Positions 27,418 to 40,800 of a DNA stretch of 64,000 nucleotides are shown here, piece after piece. Below the pieces are notes generated by a model. It searched no databases. It had not been told where the DNA came from and saw nothing but the letters and a program-made list of their open reading frames with translations. Every line of letters starts with the position of its first letter. The first letter of the stretch is position 1. Source of the stretch: Chaetorhynchus papuensis. Its lineage: Eukaryota > Chordata > Aves > Passeriformes > Rhipiduridae. Both the position numbers and the translations under genes were made by a program. The stretch spans positions 62,001-126,000 of the forward strand of contig VWYX01000908.1 of assembly GCA_013396525.1 (NCBI GenBank). The letters run 5' to 3'.

Positions 27418-27954
27418 AGTTCTGTTGTGGCAGCTGAGCCCCCCACAGCCCCTCACTCACCCCTCCCAGTGGGAGGGAGTTGAGAGAGTAAAAGTGAGAA
27501 AACCCGTGGGTTGAGGTAAAGACATTTTAATAGGAAATGCAAAAGCCCCACACAGAAGCAAAGCAAAGCAAACCAAGGGATTAATTCACCACTTGCCATG
27601 GGCAGGCAGGTGCTCAGCCATCCCAGGAAAGCAGAGCACTGCCATGCCTGTTACTTGGGAGGAAAATGCTCTCATTCTGAACATCCCCCCTTTCTTCTTC
27701 TCTAGATGTCTATGCTGAGCATAACACCCATATGGTCTTGGATATCTTGTGGGGTCAGCTGCTCTGGCTGTGCCCCCTCCAAGTTCCTGCATGCCCCCAG
27801 CCTCCTGGCTGGTTGGGTGGGGTGAGGAGCAGAAAAGGTTCTGTGTAAGCACTGCTCGGCAATAACAAAAACATCCCTGAATTTAACACTATTTTCAGCA
27901 CAAATTGAAAATACAGCCCCATACCAGCTAACTAGTCAAAACCAGCACAAGTTC
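27418..27954. repeat. 5 bp target-site duplication (AGTTC) around the solo LTR
   Basis: AGTTC occurs at 27418-27422 and again at 27950-27954, immediately outside the TG and CA ends of the LTR. The perfect duplication fixes the element's borders. Confidence 0.88.
27423..27949 (-). mobile_element. Solo LTR of an avian ERVL-type endogenous retrovirus
   Basis: Read on the minus strand, this 527 bp element begins TGTGCTGGTTTTG and ends CCACAACA, giving the TG...CA termini of an LTR. I recognise the body as the common bird ERVL-type LTR: a central block near 27580-27800, an ATTAAA poly(A) signal at 27531-27526, and the flanking CCCACGGGTTTTCTC block. Identical 5 bp sequences (AGTTC) abut both ends, as expected for ERVL integration. 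No gag, pol or env sequence lies beside it, so it is a solo LTR left by LTR-LTR recombination. Its TATA region has decayed, and several bases appear missing near the 3' end, so it is not recent. The family name is from memory, not a database search. Confidence 0.9.
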
Positions 27955-28413
27955 TAGCTCAGCTGACTAGCAGTTCCTCCTACTGGAGCTAAAGGAGAAT
28001 CTGATGCAGAAGATTTTTGCTATATCCTTAGATTTTTGGCAGTTACAGGTGCTAAAAATACATATGAAAGAAGAGGACATAGTCTGAAACCAGCAAGGAC
28101 TGCCTAAATTTGAGGTAGCAAAGTGACTGAGTTTCCCATGTATCATTTGGGAGTGGGCATTAGGACAGGCTGTGTCTGTTAGTGCTTTCTCCAGTTACAT
28201 TTGAGCTTGTGGGTCCAGTTTTAAACCCTTGTAGTTAGTCCTGCTTGTGTAATTTACTCTGCTCATACTGATAGGTGCCTTTCCTCTTTCCTGTTAATTA
28301 TGTGGAAACATACTCTAACTACGAATATAAGTTAACTCCTACTCTGTGCTACTAGCTGCAGCTGGCATATGGAGGCAGCCTTGAAATCTTCTGTCCTGAA
28401 TCGCCAGCTGTTT

Positions 28414-28435
28414 TTCCCAGGAAACATTCCTGGAA
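28414..28435 (+). promoter_or_regulatory. Candidate tandem STAT sites (N4 and N3)
   Basis: TTCCCAGGAA (28414-28423, N4 spacing) and TTCCTGGAA (28427-28435, N3 spacing) start 13 bp apart. Tandem STAT sites can bind STAT tetramers. Each motif alone is common by chance, so only the pairing is notable. Confidence 0.25.
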
Positions 28436-31400
28436 TAGAATTTATCAACATTTTCCTGCAAGACATTTGGCTAAATCATTTAGCACACAGTACATATGGT
28501 ATCTTTTACCTTATCTCTTCAGAGTGCTCTCATATCTAGTGAGCTGCTGTTGCCTGCACAGAATGTACTCATTTGCTTGAAATTCTTGTTCACATCTGAG
28601 CTCTGTGTAACTTGGGAACAATCTGTGTTTCCTGTAGTCAGAACCTGCTTCATGTGCCTCAAAGGCACTTATGCCGTGGAACATCCATCCCACTAGGACA
28701 GCTGGTGGCAACCCAGTGCTTTTTTTGTTCCTGGATCTCCTTGAAAGAGGATGTATGGAATGCTGTTATAAACAGATGTGAAAATAGCTTTGAATTGATA
28801 CCATAAATCATTAAGAGAGAGATCTGTTCCACGCTGATGCAGATACACAGCCCTGCAGGCAGTGAAGGAAATGTTCTTTGAATGACAGTCCCTTCCACAG
28901 TTAGGAGTGGAACACAGGAGTAAGAAGCCTTGGGAAAAATGTGGGCTTCAGGTAACCAGCTAAACAAAGTATTCTCCCAGAGTGGTTGAGTCTGAAGTAC
29001 ATAGAAAGGTCATAAATAACATGCAAAGAATCTTGCAGCTGCCCAGGATGTGGAAAAATAAATGTGGCTTTTTTTCTAAAGATTGCATCTATCTTTAATT
29101 CTGCAAGTATAAAGCCCTTGCTTTGTAGTTTAAACAAATTGGTACCAAAAGTTAAAAGGAAAAAGCTGTTCTCAGGCAGAAGCATGCTTGTATAAGAGGA
29201 GGTATTTACAAGAAGTATGAACCTGTAACTCCTTTTGGTTTCTACATCTTGTACCTGAATAGAGACCATTATCTCTCTAAAGGCAGAAGTCCTTGGTCAT
29301 GATTGTAGGGTTACAATGGAGTCCAGCAGCATCAGATGATTAGAAATGCACTGAGTTGGAGGTGCCTTAGGCTAATTAAGGTAATTCCTATTGGAGTGGA
29401 ACTTCGTATAGGGGCATATTCTGGTATAACTATTTCGACCAAGTAATTTTAGCAGAGTAAAACCAGGCTTGATTAGACCAAAAGTTAGTGTGGAAATTCA
29501 TTAGTAGTGGCAGACCCTGTAGCACAGTTCGTGCTTCAACTCTTGGTTCCTGCACAGTTGTCTTTCTGAACTGTCACCTCATAAGGTTCACGCTGGGGTT
29601 AAAGCCTAACACAGGTAAGAGATTCAAAGCTGTTAGGAGACAAAGCTGAGAGCGGGAAGATGAAGAGAGTGTCCCACGTGAATGACAAGTTTGTGCTAAA
29701 GTCTTTCTCTTTTCACCCACAACCAAATCTCTGACTCTCCATTTGCTAGCTGACAGTCTTGTTATTAAAGGAGCAGTTTGGCTTGAGGGTAAGACTTAAG
29801 ATCCTGGGATATTGAACCCTTTCATAACAACTTTGATCTTCACTGTGGGAGGCCTAAAGCCTGCTCTCCATACCTAATATCAACAAAAGAGTATAAGCTC
29901 TATAAACAGGGGATTGTTTGCTGGTGTCATTAGTTTTAGCCTAAAACATTGCTCCTTAGCACTTTGCCTCTGAAGATGTGGCTCTGCTGTCACGCACAGG
30001 ATTCTCCTCCCCACACAAGCTGGGTGTTCCTGCAGCAAGCAGCTGCTGCCTGTGTTTATTGATCCTGGTGCTGGCAGCTGGAGGCTGCAGGCAGTGTGTT
30101 CCTGTCCCTGCAGCCCGAGCAGGGCTCCTTGAAGCAGTGGGCACTGCAGTGAGGCCATGAGCTGAGCCAGCCCATGGCTGCTGTGGGAGCCATTCATGGT
30201 TTGCACTTGCTCACAAGCTCTGCTGTGTTCTGCTCTCCCTAGCAGCAATTTAGGAACTGGATTTGGAGCCACGTGTTATCTCTAGCATGTGATCAAAATG
30301 GTGTCAAAATGGTTTTTATGCTTAGAGCTGGAGCTCAGAACCCCCTCTCTACATGCAATTTTGAAGGTTGGTTCTTGAAAAGAGAATGTCTAAAAGGAGA
30401 AGAAAATGTTTTGCCAGCTCTATGATTCTCGGCAGTGTCTTGCTTAATTAGAGAACATTTTCAGCAGATGTCACTGAGTTAACTTCAGCAGGCTGCTGGG
30501 TGAAATTGTGCTTTCAACTCCTGCTACAGGTATACACTTCTCTTCTGACACAGTTCACAGCAACCCAGTATAGCATTCCAGAAATCCATTTAACTACCCT
30601 CTGATATATTTTCTCCATCAAAAGATGTCACTTACTTAATACCCAGCTGAATTTTAAGGCAGCTCAAGTGCCTGTACCCTTTTAAGTTTGGGCCCCAGTG
30701 ACAGAATTGTTCTGTTTATCCTCTTCAGGACTCTGCAGTATACATTTTTTCTTTTATACTAAAACACATAAAGCACATTTTTAATAATAGAATAATAGAA
30801 TAAGAAAATATAAGAAAATATACTAAAATATATGAAGAAAGGGAATCCTTGCATGGTTCATAGATGGGACATATTACTGAATGTTTTTAAGTTAATACAG
30901 GATTTCGTCCCATCTCAGACCAAACCATATGTAGTAAAGATGCCAGAGTAAACTGGGGATAATAGCTTTACAATGACTGTGTTCCTGTAAGCCACTTCTT
31001 CCTTATGCATGGACTTTAATTTTTTCTGCACTTTCTTTCTTATTTCCTTCTAGCCCCTGTTTTGACCATACAGGGTTGATATTTTCTTTCAGTCCCCTCT
31101 AGCCTTTTGCTCTGGGGTTCACTGCAGACACGCCGATCTCACACCTTCCCTTTTTTTTCTCTTCAAACGTTTCTTTTTTGCTTCTCTGGACCTATGTGTA
31201 TTTCCCCTGCTCTTAAAATATTAAAGCAGTGTCCTTTAAGATATAAGTTCACTAAAAGAACTGTACATTAGTTTCATTGACTATGCTCTATAAAAAGCTG
31301 TTATAAATATAGCTTTTTCCAAAGGAAGTATAAACAATCTAAGAAATTGAGATCTGTCAGATAGAAGTATAAATATTCACCTATATTAAACAGACAAACT

Positions 31401-34400
31401 GTGAATTGGAGTATTTACCATGTGAGTATTTTCATTTTGTGATTTATCAGAGCTAGACTTTGTGTGGGTTTTCTGCTCAATGTGATCTCGATACTAACTG
31501 AAGGTGTGTGGTTTTTGTCAGTAGGAGTGAGTGGCACAGAGTGCAACCTAGAGTGAAAACAGAAATTATGTTCAACTTGTCTATGGCATAGCAGCAGGAT
31601 TTCCCCTTCTCTCCAGCATGCTTCCTGATGCTTTTCCCAATAATTTTAACTACCAAATAAGTGTTATTCTGGGATATTTTCCTGAGCTAGTTAAGCTCAG
31701 TGATATTAAACAATAATTTCTTTTGGTGATGTTGAATTCTTCTTTGCCTATTCTTCTATTGCTCTTCAATGTCCCCTCCAGACCATTCACCCTGGTTGTT
31801 GGTTCGTATTTACTACAGCAGGAGGATTTGTTCAGGAGAGGAAGGGCCTCAGTAGTCAAGGGGAGCTTCAACCCCCAGCTGGGGGATGCACATCTGAACG
31901 AGCAGCCAGCAGAACTGGCACCACCACCAGGCATCTCACCAAAGTGCTGTGGCTGAGTGGCTGAAGGGTGCTGTGAGTACCCACCCGGCTGAAGGACTTG
32001 CATGGGACACAGGATGTGTGTGCATGAGGTAAAATCTGAGGTCATTGACCTCCTGTTCCATTACAAGTGACTGACATGAGTTCTGAGGGGTGCATTGCAG
32101 CATTTTTGAATATTCCTGGTAACAGAGCTTGCATAAAATGCTCCATCCTCTAACAATGAATCAATTTCCTTCTTCCCATAATCAACATATGTGTAATCCA
32201 CCTTTGAACCTTGTTATTGCTGCTAAGATGTGGATTGTGTGCCTGGCTGCTGCCAATTCCTGTAATTCGTACTGCAGCACTGAAGGAGCCTGTCAGGGGA
32301 TGACCTGAGAAGAACAATGCTATCAATAGTATCGTCTGCCACTTTTCATCACACTGAGTCAGGACCACAGAGGATACATTTTTTCCGGCTAGCTTTTTTT
32401 TGGTCATAAAACAAACCCTTGTTTCATTACTGAGTAATTCTGGTGCTTAAGTCCAGAGTTTCCTCTCTCCAGCTAGTGAACATATATATCTCCAGAAATG
32501 GGTAAGGGTTAACTGGAAATGGTGATTAGAACAGGGGATTTGAATATAGGAAGAAAGTAAAATGTGAGTCAAAAATAAACTACTTTTTTAACATTGGTGA
32601 AGGTGGCACTTGAAATGCTTATCTTTGAAACACTGGATGGCATTCAGTGAGGCACGAATTTTGGATGTGGGCTGAAAATAGCTGGACTCAAGTCCTGGTT
32701 AAAGACTTCATCTTAGAATCTATATCTTAAAAACTTGCAGCAAGAAGCATTTCAGCTCTGCCCCAGTCAGACTGGGCTGCAGAATACTGGGATGCATTTT
32801 GTTACTTTCTATGTCACAGTTACCTCCAGAAGTGGGGGGAATTCTCAGCATATAAATACTTTGCACTGAGATTATTGCTTAAAGAAAAGTTTCATGTGTC
32901 TGGATATGCTTCAAAATCCCCCTGTATTTTGAGGACAAACAGTGTAAATATGAATCACTGCTCTCAGTGAACATCAGTTCTGGAAGGCTGCCACATGAGG
33001 TGGCTTTAGGGTCCTGTGTTTGGCAGAAATCAACAGAGTGATCCTTGCTTAGTTTGCTGAGCTTTAATGGAGCTATTTTGGGACCTGGAACTCCTGCTCA
33101 TCATCCACACGTCTGGGCTAAATAATTCTCTCACCAGCTTATTTTCAATTAAGGCACTCTGTCTCTAATGGATTGTGGGTACTGTAGAGTAATTCTGGTT
33201 TGAATGAACAGACACCCAGCTAAGTGACTTGCTGCTACATCTATGTGTATTTCTGCTATCAGATCATACAATCAGCCTGTGTGTAGGCTAAAGAGAAGTT
33301 TGCTGTTTCTTTCTCTTGTTTTCAACCCTGAACCTTCTCCCATCTGCTTGACAAAGATGAGTTGAAGTGTCTGTACTCTCCCTGAACACCCCATCTGGAA
33401 TTCAGTTTCATTTCTCTAGACTTAGGGAAACATTACTACAATAGCAAAGGCACTTGTGAGTCAGCTTTAGACTGCAGGACACTTGCTTCTGGTCTGTTAT
33501 TTCTTCCCATAGAAGATACTGCAAACCCAGTAAAACACCAGATATTACCTGGGCAGCCAGGAAGCACCATAATAGGGGAGAGAGAGAGAACCAGGGTGCT
33601 TGTGCCTGCTACATGGAGGGAGAGGAAGAAGGAAGGAAGGAAGCAAATGCAGTCCATGCAGTGTAACCATAGCTGCTGCTGTTTGACAGTGCCATGGTGA
33701 GGGTGTCTGCTTGTACAGGAAGGAGCTGTGAGGAGGAGGGAGTTGGGACAAAACCAGTTGCAGTTCTCTGGAATGGGGGAAAACCTGGTTGGGGTTGTGT
33801 AGAGGAAGAAATGTTAAAACCCAAGCTGAGTGACACAGCTGCTGACTGTGTCTACTGCCTTCATGTAGGCAGTGAAGAAGGCTATAAAGAGGTCACCATG
33901 CAGCTGCAGCAAAGCTTTCACACACCCTCAGCTGCAGTGTTCCCATAGGACACCACTGTCTCTAAAGAAAAAGGAAGCCCTTGTGCCACTTCTCTGACCA
34001 AGATTAATATGTATTTTTCCCTTATTTACCAACGCCACAGACCTGACAGAGAGACAGCCATGACTAAATCTGCAGCCAAGCTCTCACCAGGCCTTGGTTT
34101 CATTGAAATTACGTGACATCCTGAAATGCCCCAATATGGACAAGTTTCACGGGGGTTTGGGACCCTCCTTGTAAATAAAGTTGTGTTCAGGATTCTTTAC
34201 AGTACGGGTTCTTCAGTGAGAGCCTTTTTTAGCCTGGGAATGATAGTGAAGATTTTGTGGTGACTGTCACAAGGCAGTCTCTTAGCCAAACTGCACACTT
34301 GTAAATTTTGATTGGTTTTGCTCTTCATTTTTTCAGCTCTCTGCTTATAAACCCAAGTTTCCTCTACACAACAGCAGAAGAGTCTGAGGGAAAAGGAAAG

Positions 34401-37400
34401 TTACAACAATTTCCTCTTAGAAATCTTTTTACTTTAACCAAAAATAGCTTAATCATAAATTATGTTGTGGCAGTGTTAAATTCAGTTATTCTTACTAAAA
34501 GAGATGAGTCCCTTAAAGGAAAGTTTTGTATCTTTTTTCAGAATGAAACATCTGTCTTTAGATGCTATTTCTGCTCTTGAGAGTTCACTCTGTGATTACA
34601 ACAGACAAGGCAAATAAAACTTAAGGAGACAGCCCACACTAGCTGATGGTGGGGGAAAAAAGAAATATTTAGCAGGGTGACTTTTGTCCCATGGACAAGT
34701 CAGAGGGACAGTTATTTCCATGCATATCTTACAAGGACAAAGCAGAAGGGCAACTAGTTACATTTATATTATGGTACCACAATTCACCACAAAGTCGTCT
34801 CCATTTGTAGCATATATAGATATAGGTAATATTTCAAAGACAGAAGAGCTAAACTTTCTTTTAAACAAAAGACCCAAGATAAAACAAATGTACAAATTTG
34901 CCTTGTTGCAGTTCTTTGCCCACAGCCCTGTCAATGTATTTCTCAGAATAGGCCACTTTCAGCTTTCCCATGTGTCACTGTGAACTCCTTAGAAGTTTGT
35001 ATAAGTCAGCTTCTCCGCAGTACTGACAGAAACCCGGCTGGTCTCCGAGGTGATCTGGTATTTCAGATAACTTGGATTATGAAAACTATCAGCTGGAGCA
35101 CATTCACTTTCAGTGCTTGGGTCTTTGAGTTTGTGCTGTTCCCTTCCAGGGAGGGACCAGGCCACCCATCTGCACAGCTCCAGCAGCACCAGGGAGACTG
35201 CCCTGGATCCTCAGTGTGTGAGGCTCCTGGCCCGGGCTGCCATGAAAATTTGTTCAATTATGTCCAGACTTTTGCAATGCCAACTCTTCCTCACAAACTC
35301 GACAGTTCTAGAGGAAGAGGGAGGGGGGTTTCCCGAGGCCTTTCGTGTATCTGTCATGAGGACAAGTTTCTTAAAAAGGAGTAGGATTACTATAACCCAT
35401 TTACAAGCCTGTTAAAAGCAAAACAGAAACTGAAATTACACATGCAATTCTGTTAATGAGCTGTCTGAGGTAATTTTGTTTTAATTCAATGACCATTTGA
35501 CAGGAATGAAATCCATAGACTCAGATCTGTGTTTATATAGTAATTTTTAAAAAGCTTTCTGAGTTTACTTAGCCATGCCACTAACATGTCACTTGAATCC
35601 CTTGATAAAAACCCAGTGTTGGTCTAAACCAGTGTTACAAGTTAAGAGTGAAATGCTAGAAAAAGGCAGCTTCTTTACTGGAAACCCTTCATCCAAGGGC
35701 TATTTCTGCTGCACAGGCTCCAAGCAGCTGCTTCATGATATGACGTGATTATCTGAAAGGCTGTACTTTGGAGTAAAAGGAGTGCTATTGATTTTCATTC
35801 TGAAGAGTTACTGAAACCGAGGAGGAAAGGGAGTGAGGGGTTGTTAAGTTCAGGTAAAGTAAAACAGAGATAATGACAGCTGCAAGGAAAGCGAGTGGAT
35901 GGGCAGCCAAAATGTCTGGCTGCCTTTAAAGCTGCATAATTCTGTACCAGCAAACTTCGGGGAAACAGACAGGTTTGTTTTCCAGGAAGAGATAATAATG
36001 TAGAAACCTCTTTCTTGTGGCTTTCTTTAATCACATGGAGGGATGGTGTTAAAAGCCAAACGTGTAGAGAGACGCTCCCTTTGAACTACAAAAGCAACTA
36101 TCCCAGACTCGGTTCACTAAACGGGCACTTTACTGAAAGTTACAGTCACTTCTCATGTTGAGCTGACCTCCTGTACCTCTTTTAAAAACAACTATTTTAG
36201 CAGCCTTTGCTGCTACAGAACTGTCAGGACGATTCAAGTGTGCAGAGAGCGTGTCACTGGAACTGATATCAACATGCATGTGCCACGTCAAATGTTTCTC
36301 TGCAAACGTTTTTGAGCATATTTGACAAGAGTTGTGCAAATCCAGTTAAAATACTTTTACCAGCTGAGTAGTCATTTCTCCAGAACTGTGCCTGGGAACA
36401 TTTTGTTGATATACACCATAATATCCTCTTTCATTTCAAGTTTGTAGGTCACCCCTTCTAGTGCAGATTGAGCTGTCATTTTTTGTGTGGGAACAAAAAA
36501 ATCCCTGTTGTGTATTCCCTCAGTGTTTCCTAGGACAGCTGAGTTCTTTGGTGCTGTGCATGCTACATCTGAAGTACCTTCAGAAAGCACAGGTGTGCCC
36601 AGTTCTGCTACAGGCAGAAAGAGACACACGTATGACCCTGGCAGGGATCTCTGTGGCACAGATGTGCATTGCTGGTCAGTGAACAGTGAAAAAGTTAATT
36701 TGTCCTGACCCAGCCCTGCCGAGGGCTGATTCTGTTGCATTGAGTTGAGGTGAGACTGTATTGTGGCAGAGCAGTTGGTTTATGGCCCTTTTTGTTCCCC
36801 CTCTAGCCCTCATTAAATCCATGCCATGTTCTCCAGCCAGAAGGAGTAACCAAAGCACAGCAGACTCAGCACCCAGCCTCAGCCCACAGTCCCTGCTGCT
36901 TCCCTTCGTGGGAAGAACATCCTCCAGGGAGAAACTAACTACTGCCCTGAGGGGTTCCTCTCACAGAGCTACCCTCTTGCCTCAGCTGTGCAAAAGTTTT
37001 AAAAAAGTATTCTGCAACAAGATTAAAGGACTTAACAGCTCCTGTGCAAGAAAATAAGCATACTGGCCTGAAGCCTGCTCTTTCTTTTCAGGGAATTACC
37101 AACAGGCAGATTGCAACAATCATTTTCCAAATTATAGTAACCAACCACGTTTTCTGTGAAATTATTTTGCATTCCAGTAAGTTAAAAATTACTGTTGTTT
37201 TTTCCCCTCCTTTTTTCCTTCCTCTTCCCATTTTTCCAAGAACTCAGTATTGTGTTGTATGCCTTCTTTGAAGTAGTGATGAAGTGCATGTACCAGACAT
37301 CCAAAGGAAGCCTTGTGGTAGTCCTTGCACGTGCCTCCTCTTGGCCAACAGGCTTTGGTTCTTTCTGCACTCAGAAAACTCTCTGCTATTTCTTCCTCTT

Positions 37401-37853
37401 CCAAGGTCTAAACCTCCACAGATCATTGGAAACATTCTCTCCACTGCCAATAGCTCTTGGATCAGACACTCAGGCTCTTATTCAGCTGCAGCTCTCCCCT
37501 GAGGAGAGCGTGGTTTGTGCAAAGCTAACATTTGATGGCCCTACCTGTGAAATCACAAATTAAATCCGACCTGATGCAGAAGGTGTAATTACCCAAATAA
37601 AACTGGCTGGTTTTCTCCAGCCCCTCAATTACTTTTTGCACAGAAGAAATTTCTTGTGTTTTAGGAAGAACTCAAAATTTTTTGAGATTTCTTTGAAAAT
37701 CAGTTTTGTGGTCACTGTCAACTTTGTGCAGCAAATTCAATTTTTTTTTGAAATATTTTTTGATTAGTCAGTGACATGTTTTTTTCTCTTGTGCAGTCTT
37801 TCATTTTACTCTGTAAGTATTCAGCCTTAATTACAGCTATTTTGTTTTATTTT

Positions 37854-37878
37854 GGGGTTGTTGGTTGGGGTTTTGGGG
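37854..37878 (+). repeat. G/T-rich tract with potential quadruplex
   Basis: Three GGGG runs (37854-37857, 37867-37870, 37875-37878) and a GG are separated by T-rich spacers. The tract could fold into a two-layer G-quadruplex. It is otherwise simple sequence. Confidence 0.5.
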
Positions 37879-40800
37879 TTTTTCTTTTGCTATGAAATCT
37901 AAATTTAGTATTTAAAGTTTTAACTTACCCCTTCTGGAGAATTGAGAAGTAGGACATCTGTAAGGCACTTTCTGCAACAGAATTAGCAAAGTCAATCACT
38001 TCACATGTTTTTTGGATCCTACGTGTCACATTATTAACAGATTCTGAATGATTTCTCTCAGCTATGGGGTATGTGTTTTCAATTCAGCCTTTTATTTCCA
38101 GTCTGATTCTGCCAAACTCAACAGCAGGTTCCTGCAACAGTTGTCCAGTGACTCTGGTCTGGAATGAGAAGTTTGTCTTTGACTGATGTTCTGCATGACG
38201 GGTTTGCCAGTTTTGGTAAACAAACAGGAGCTGGCCCATCCCAGCCACGTCCTCCTGCTTCTGCTTTGCACTGGTTCTCACATTTCTTGGACACTTTTTC
38301 TTAGCCATTTTTTCTCCTTACTGTGACATGACTGGATTTTTTTTCTACCCTAAAACAGCTAGTTTAGAGGAGTCCAAGAGCCACCATGAAGGATCCACCA
38401 CAGGATTCCATGGCCCAGGAGCAGGGATGGAGAAAGGCCAGGTTGAGGGGGAAGCTGCTGGATTGTCTCAGCTGTGTGACACCACACTCTTGAGTTGTTT
38501 AAAAACCACTCTGTCTACATTGTTTCTATCATGCAAAATACACAGCCAGCAGCCTTCTAGTTTCTGACTCACAAAAAAAAAAGATAAAATTACAGAGAAA
38601 AATTTCACTTTCAGGAATTCAAAATATGCATTAGGACTGGTTTTACTTTACCAGACTCGAGCAGTTTTGATTTAGAGCAACTCAAAGAAAGGTTATACTG
38701 GCTGTTGAGGGTCCCAGCTACGTGGACTAAGTCCTTCAGGTTACCTTTAACACTTTCAAAGGTAAAAGTAAGGTAAGGGGTGGGGACAACATAAACAGTA
38801 TGGATGAGTCTGCTTTTTCAGAGCCTTTTTTAACCTGCTTACCAGTTTCAGCTCGAAAGATTAACCACTCAGTTACAGGAACAGACTGAGGGCACTACAG
38901 TATTTGTGTGGGAAGTGGAAAGAATTATCTGCTACAGCTAGAAAGAGGAGTGGGATCTGCCATGTGTGAATGGTTAAAGGAATTACCTTACAGGTCCTTG
39001 GATAAAATGAGTTCCTTTTTCACTTTCCATGAGGAAATGCATTTGGCCTATCAAGTAAGGACTTCAAAGTGTAACAAATCACCATTTTAAGGAAAATCAT
39101 GGAAATTTCACATGGCAACATCACACTGAGTGAATGGGCACCACTTTCCCAATGGTGACTGTTTCCATCATTACTTTCAAAGCATCCAGCAGTCTCTGCT
39201 CTCACTTACCTGAGTCCATTCATGGGCCCTACACTTGTCTTTGTGTGCTCACACCACACCCACCTCCTCTGTTTTGCTTTCCCCTAGCCACTGGCAGCGT
39301 ATGTTTGAGCTGATACGGGTGCCTGGGACTCCTTCTATCAGCTTGTTCATGGCACAGAGATTCAGGCTTGCCAGGCAGTAACTGGGTGGCTGTAGTTAGA
39401 CCATTATCAAAATGACTAATGCCTGCTGAGAGCCTGAGTAGGTTGGCTCAGAGCCAGCTCCTCCTGTACTACAGAACTTCTTACTCGTGCCAATATAGGC
39501 ACACAGTGAGAAAGTCTGCCTACCCCTGTCCTTTGCTGTCATCCAGCTCCAGCAGGTCTGTGCTTGTCCCCTCCCACTTGGAAGGGACAGGGCAGATTTC
39601 CCAACTTGTGTAACAACAAGTTTGGGAATCACACAGGAGACACGCGGGGAAATGCCACAATAGTTTCCTTATAGAGCTCTCCTTGGGAAGAGGAGGGAAA
39701 TCCTCCACTTTTACTTGTGAGTGAGGGCATGATCCCCTTCCCCTACCACTGTATTTTCCAGCTTTTTGAGGGTGAAGGAGTCAGGACAGCCACCCTTGTC
39801 ACTTTTTCCTATCTCTTCCTTGCTTACTTGCAGCCTGGTTGCAATGTAGGAGTTTTACAAGGCTTCTGAACCCAGCAGAGGTTTTTTTAAGAGGACTCCC
39901 ATACTCCAGATTGTGACAATAACTCTGTAATTGTCATTGGGTTGAAGAGAAGCCAAATGGAGAAGAGAGAATGGGGTTGTGACATGATTTCCCTGTGTTG
40001 CCTCTGTAGAAAGTACTCTGCAAAGCCTTGTTTTTTCATATAGAGCAACTGAGCCTCTTTCTGCAGGAACTGTAGCTAGGTATTGATCAAAAATCCAGCT
40101 ATTAGAATTATACTGTATTAGTGGAAATTAATACACAAATTTTTCTCTGATTCCCAGGAAATAATTTTTCCAAGAGATTCAATAATCAGATGTGCAAATC
40201 TTGACCAAGATATGACTATGGCTTTTAGCTATGTCCTTTGGGATTGTCAAAATAAAACAAAAGAAAGAACAAAATCCTGATATGAAATCTCAGTGTTACT
40301 CATGTCAAGTGCTAAAAATCAGAATAGAGCCTCTGAGCATCTGAGCACTGGCAAGCTCCTGAAATATAAGAGCCACCACATTCAAGTTTATCACTGGTGA
40401 GGTGACGAATGGAAGACTAATGTTGTGATCTGCAGGCTGATTCTCCTGAATTAGGCCATGAACTTTCTGTCTGTGCAAGAAGAATGGGCGAGGGCGCATT
40501 TCTCACTTTCTTGTACTCCAGCACCTGAATTCTCTGTCAGTACTGACACCCTGTTTCTGTTACTGTCTGAGCTACTCGGGCACTTTACACTTAGACTGAC
40601 TGGTGCAGGCCAGGTGATGTTATGTGATGGGTCACAGAGTGAGTAAATCTTTGTACTGAAATCAAGACTCTTGATTAGTCCTAGGAGGGGGAACACCTGT
40701 TGTGTCAGCCTGAGACATCTATGATCCAGTTCTGCTTTTGCTGTCTCTGTGATCCATAGCAAAACTCCCCCTGCTTCAGTAGAGATTTATGGAGGTATTT

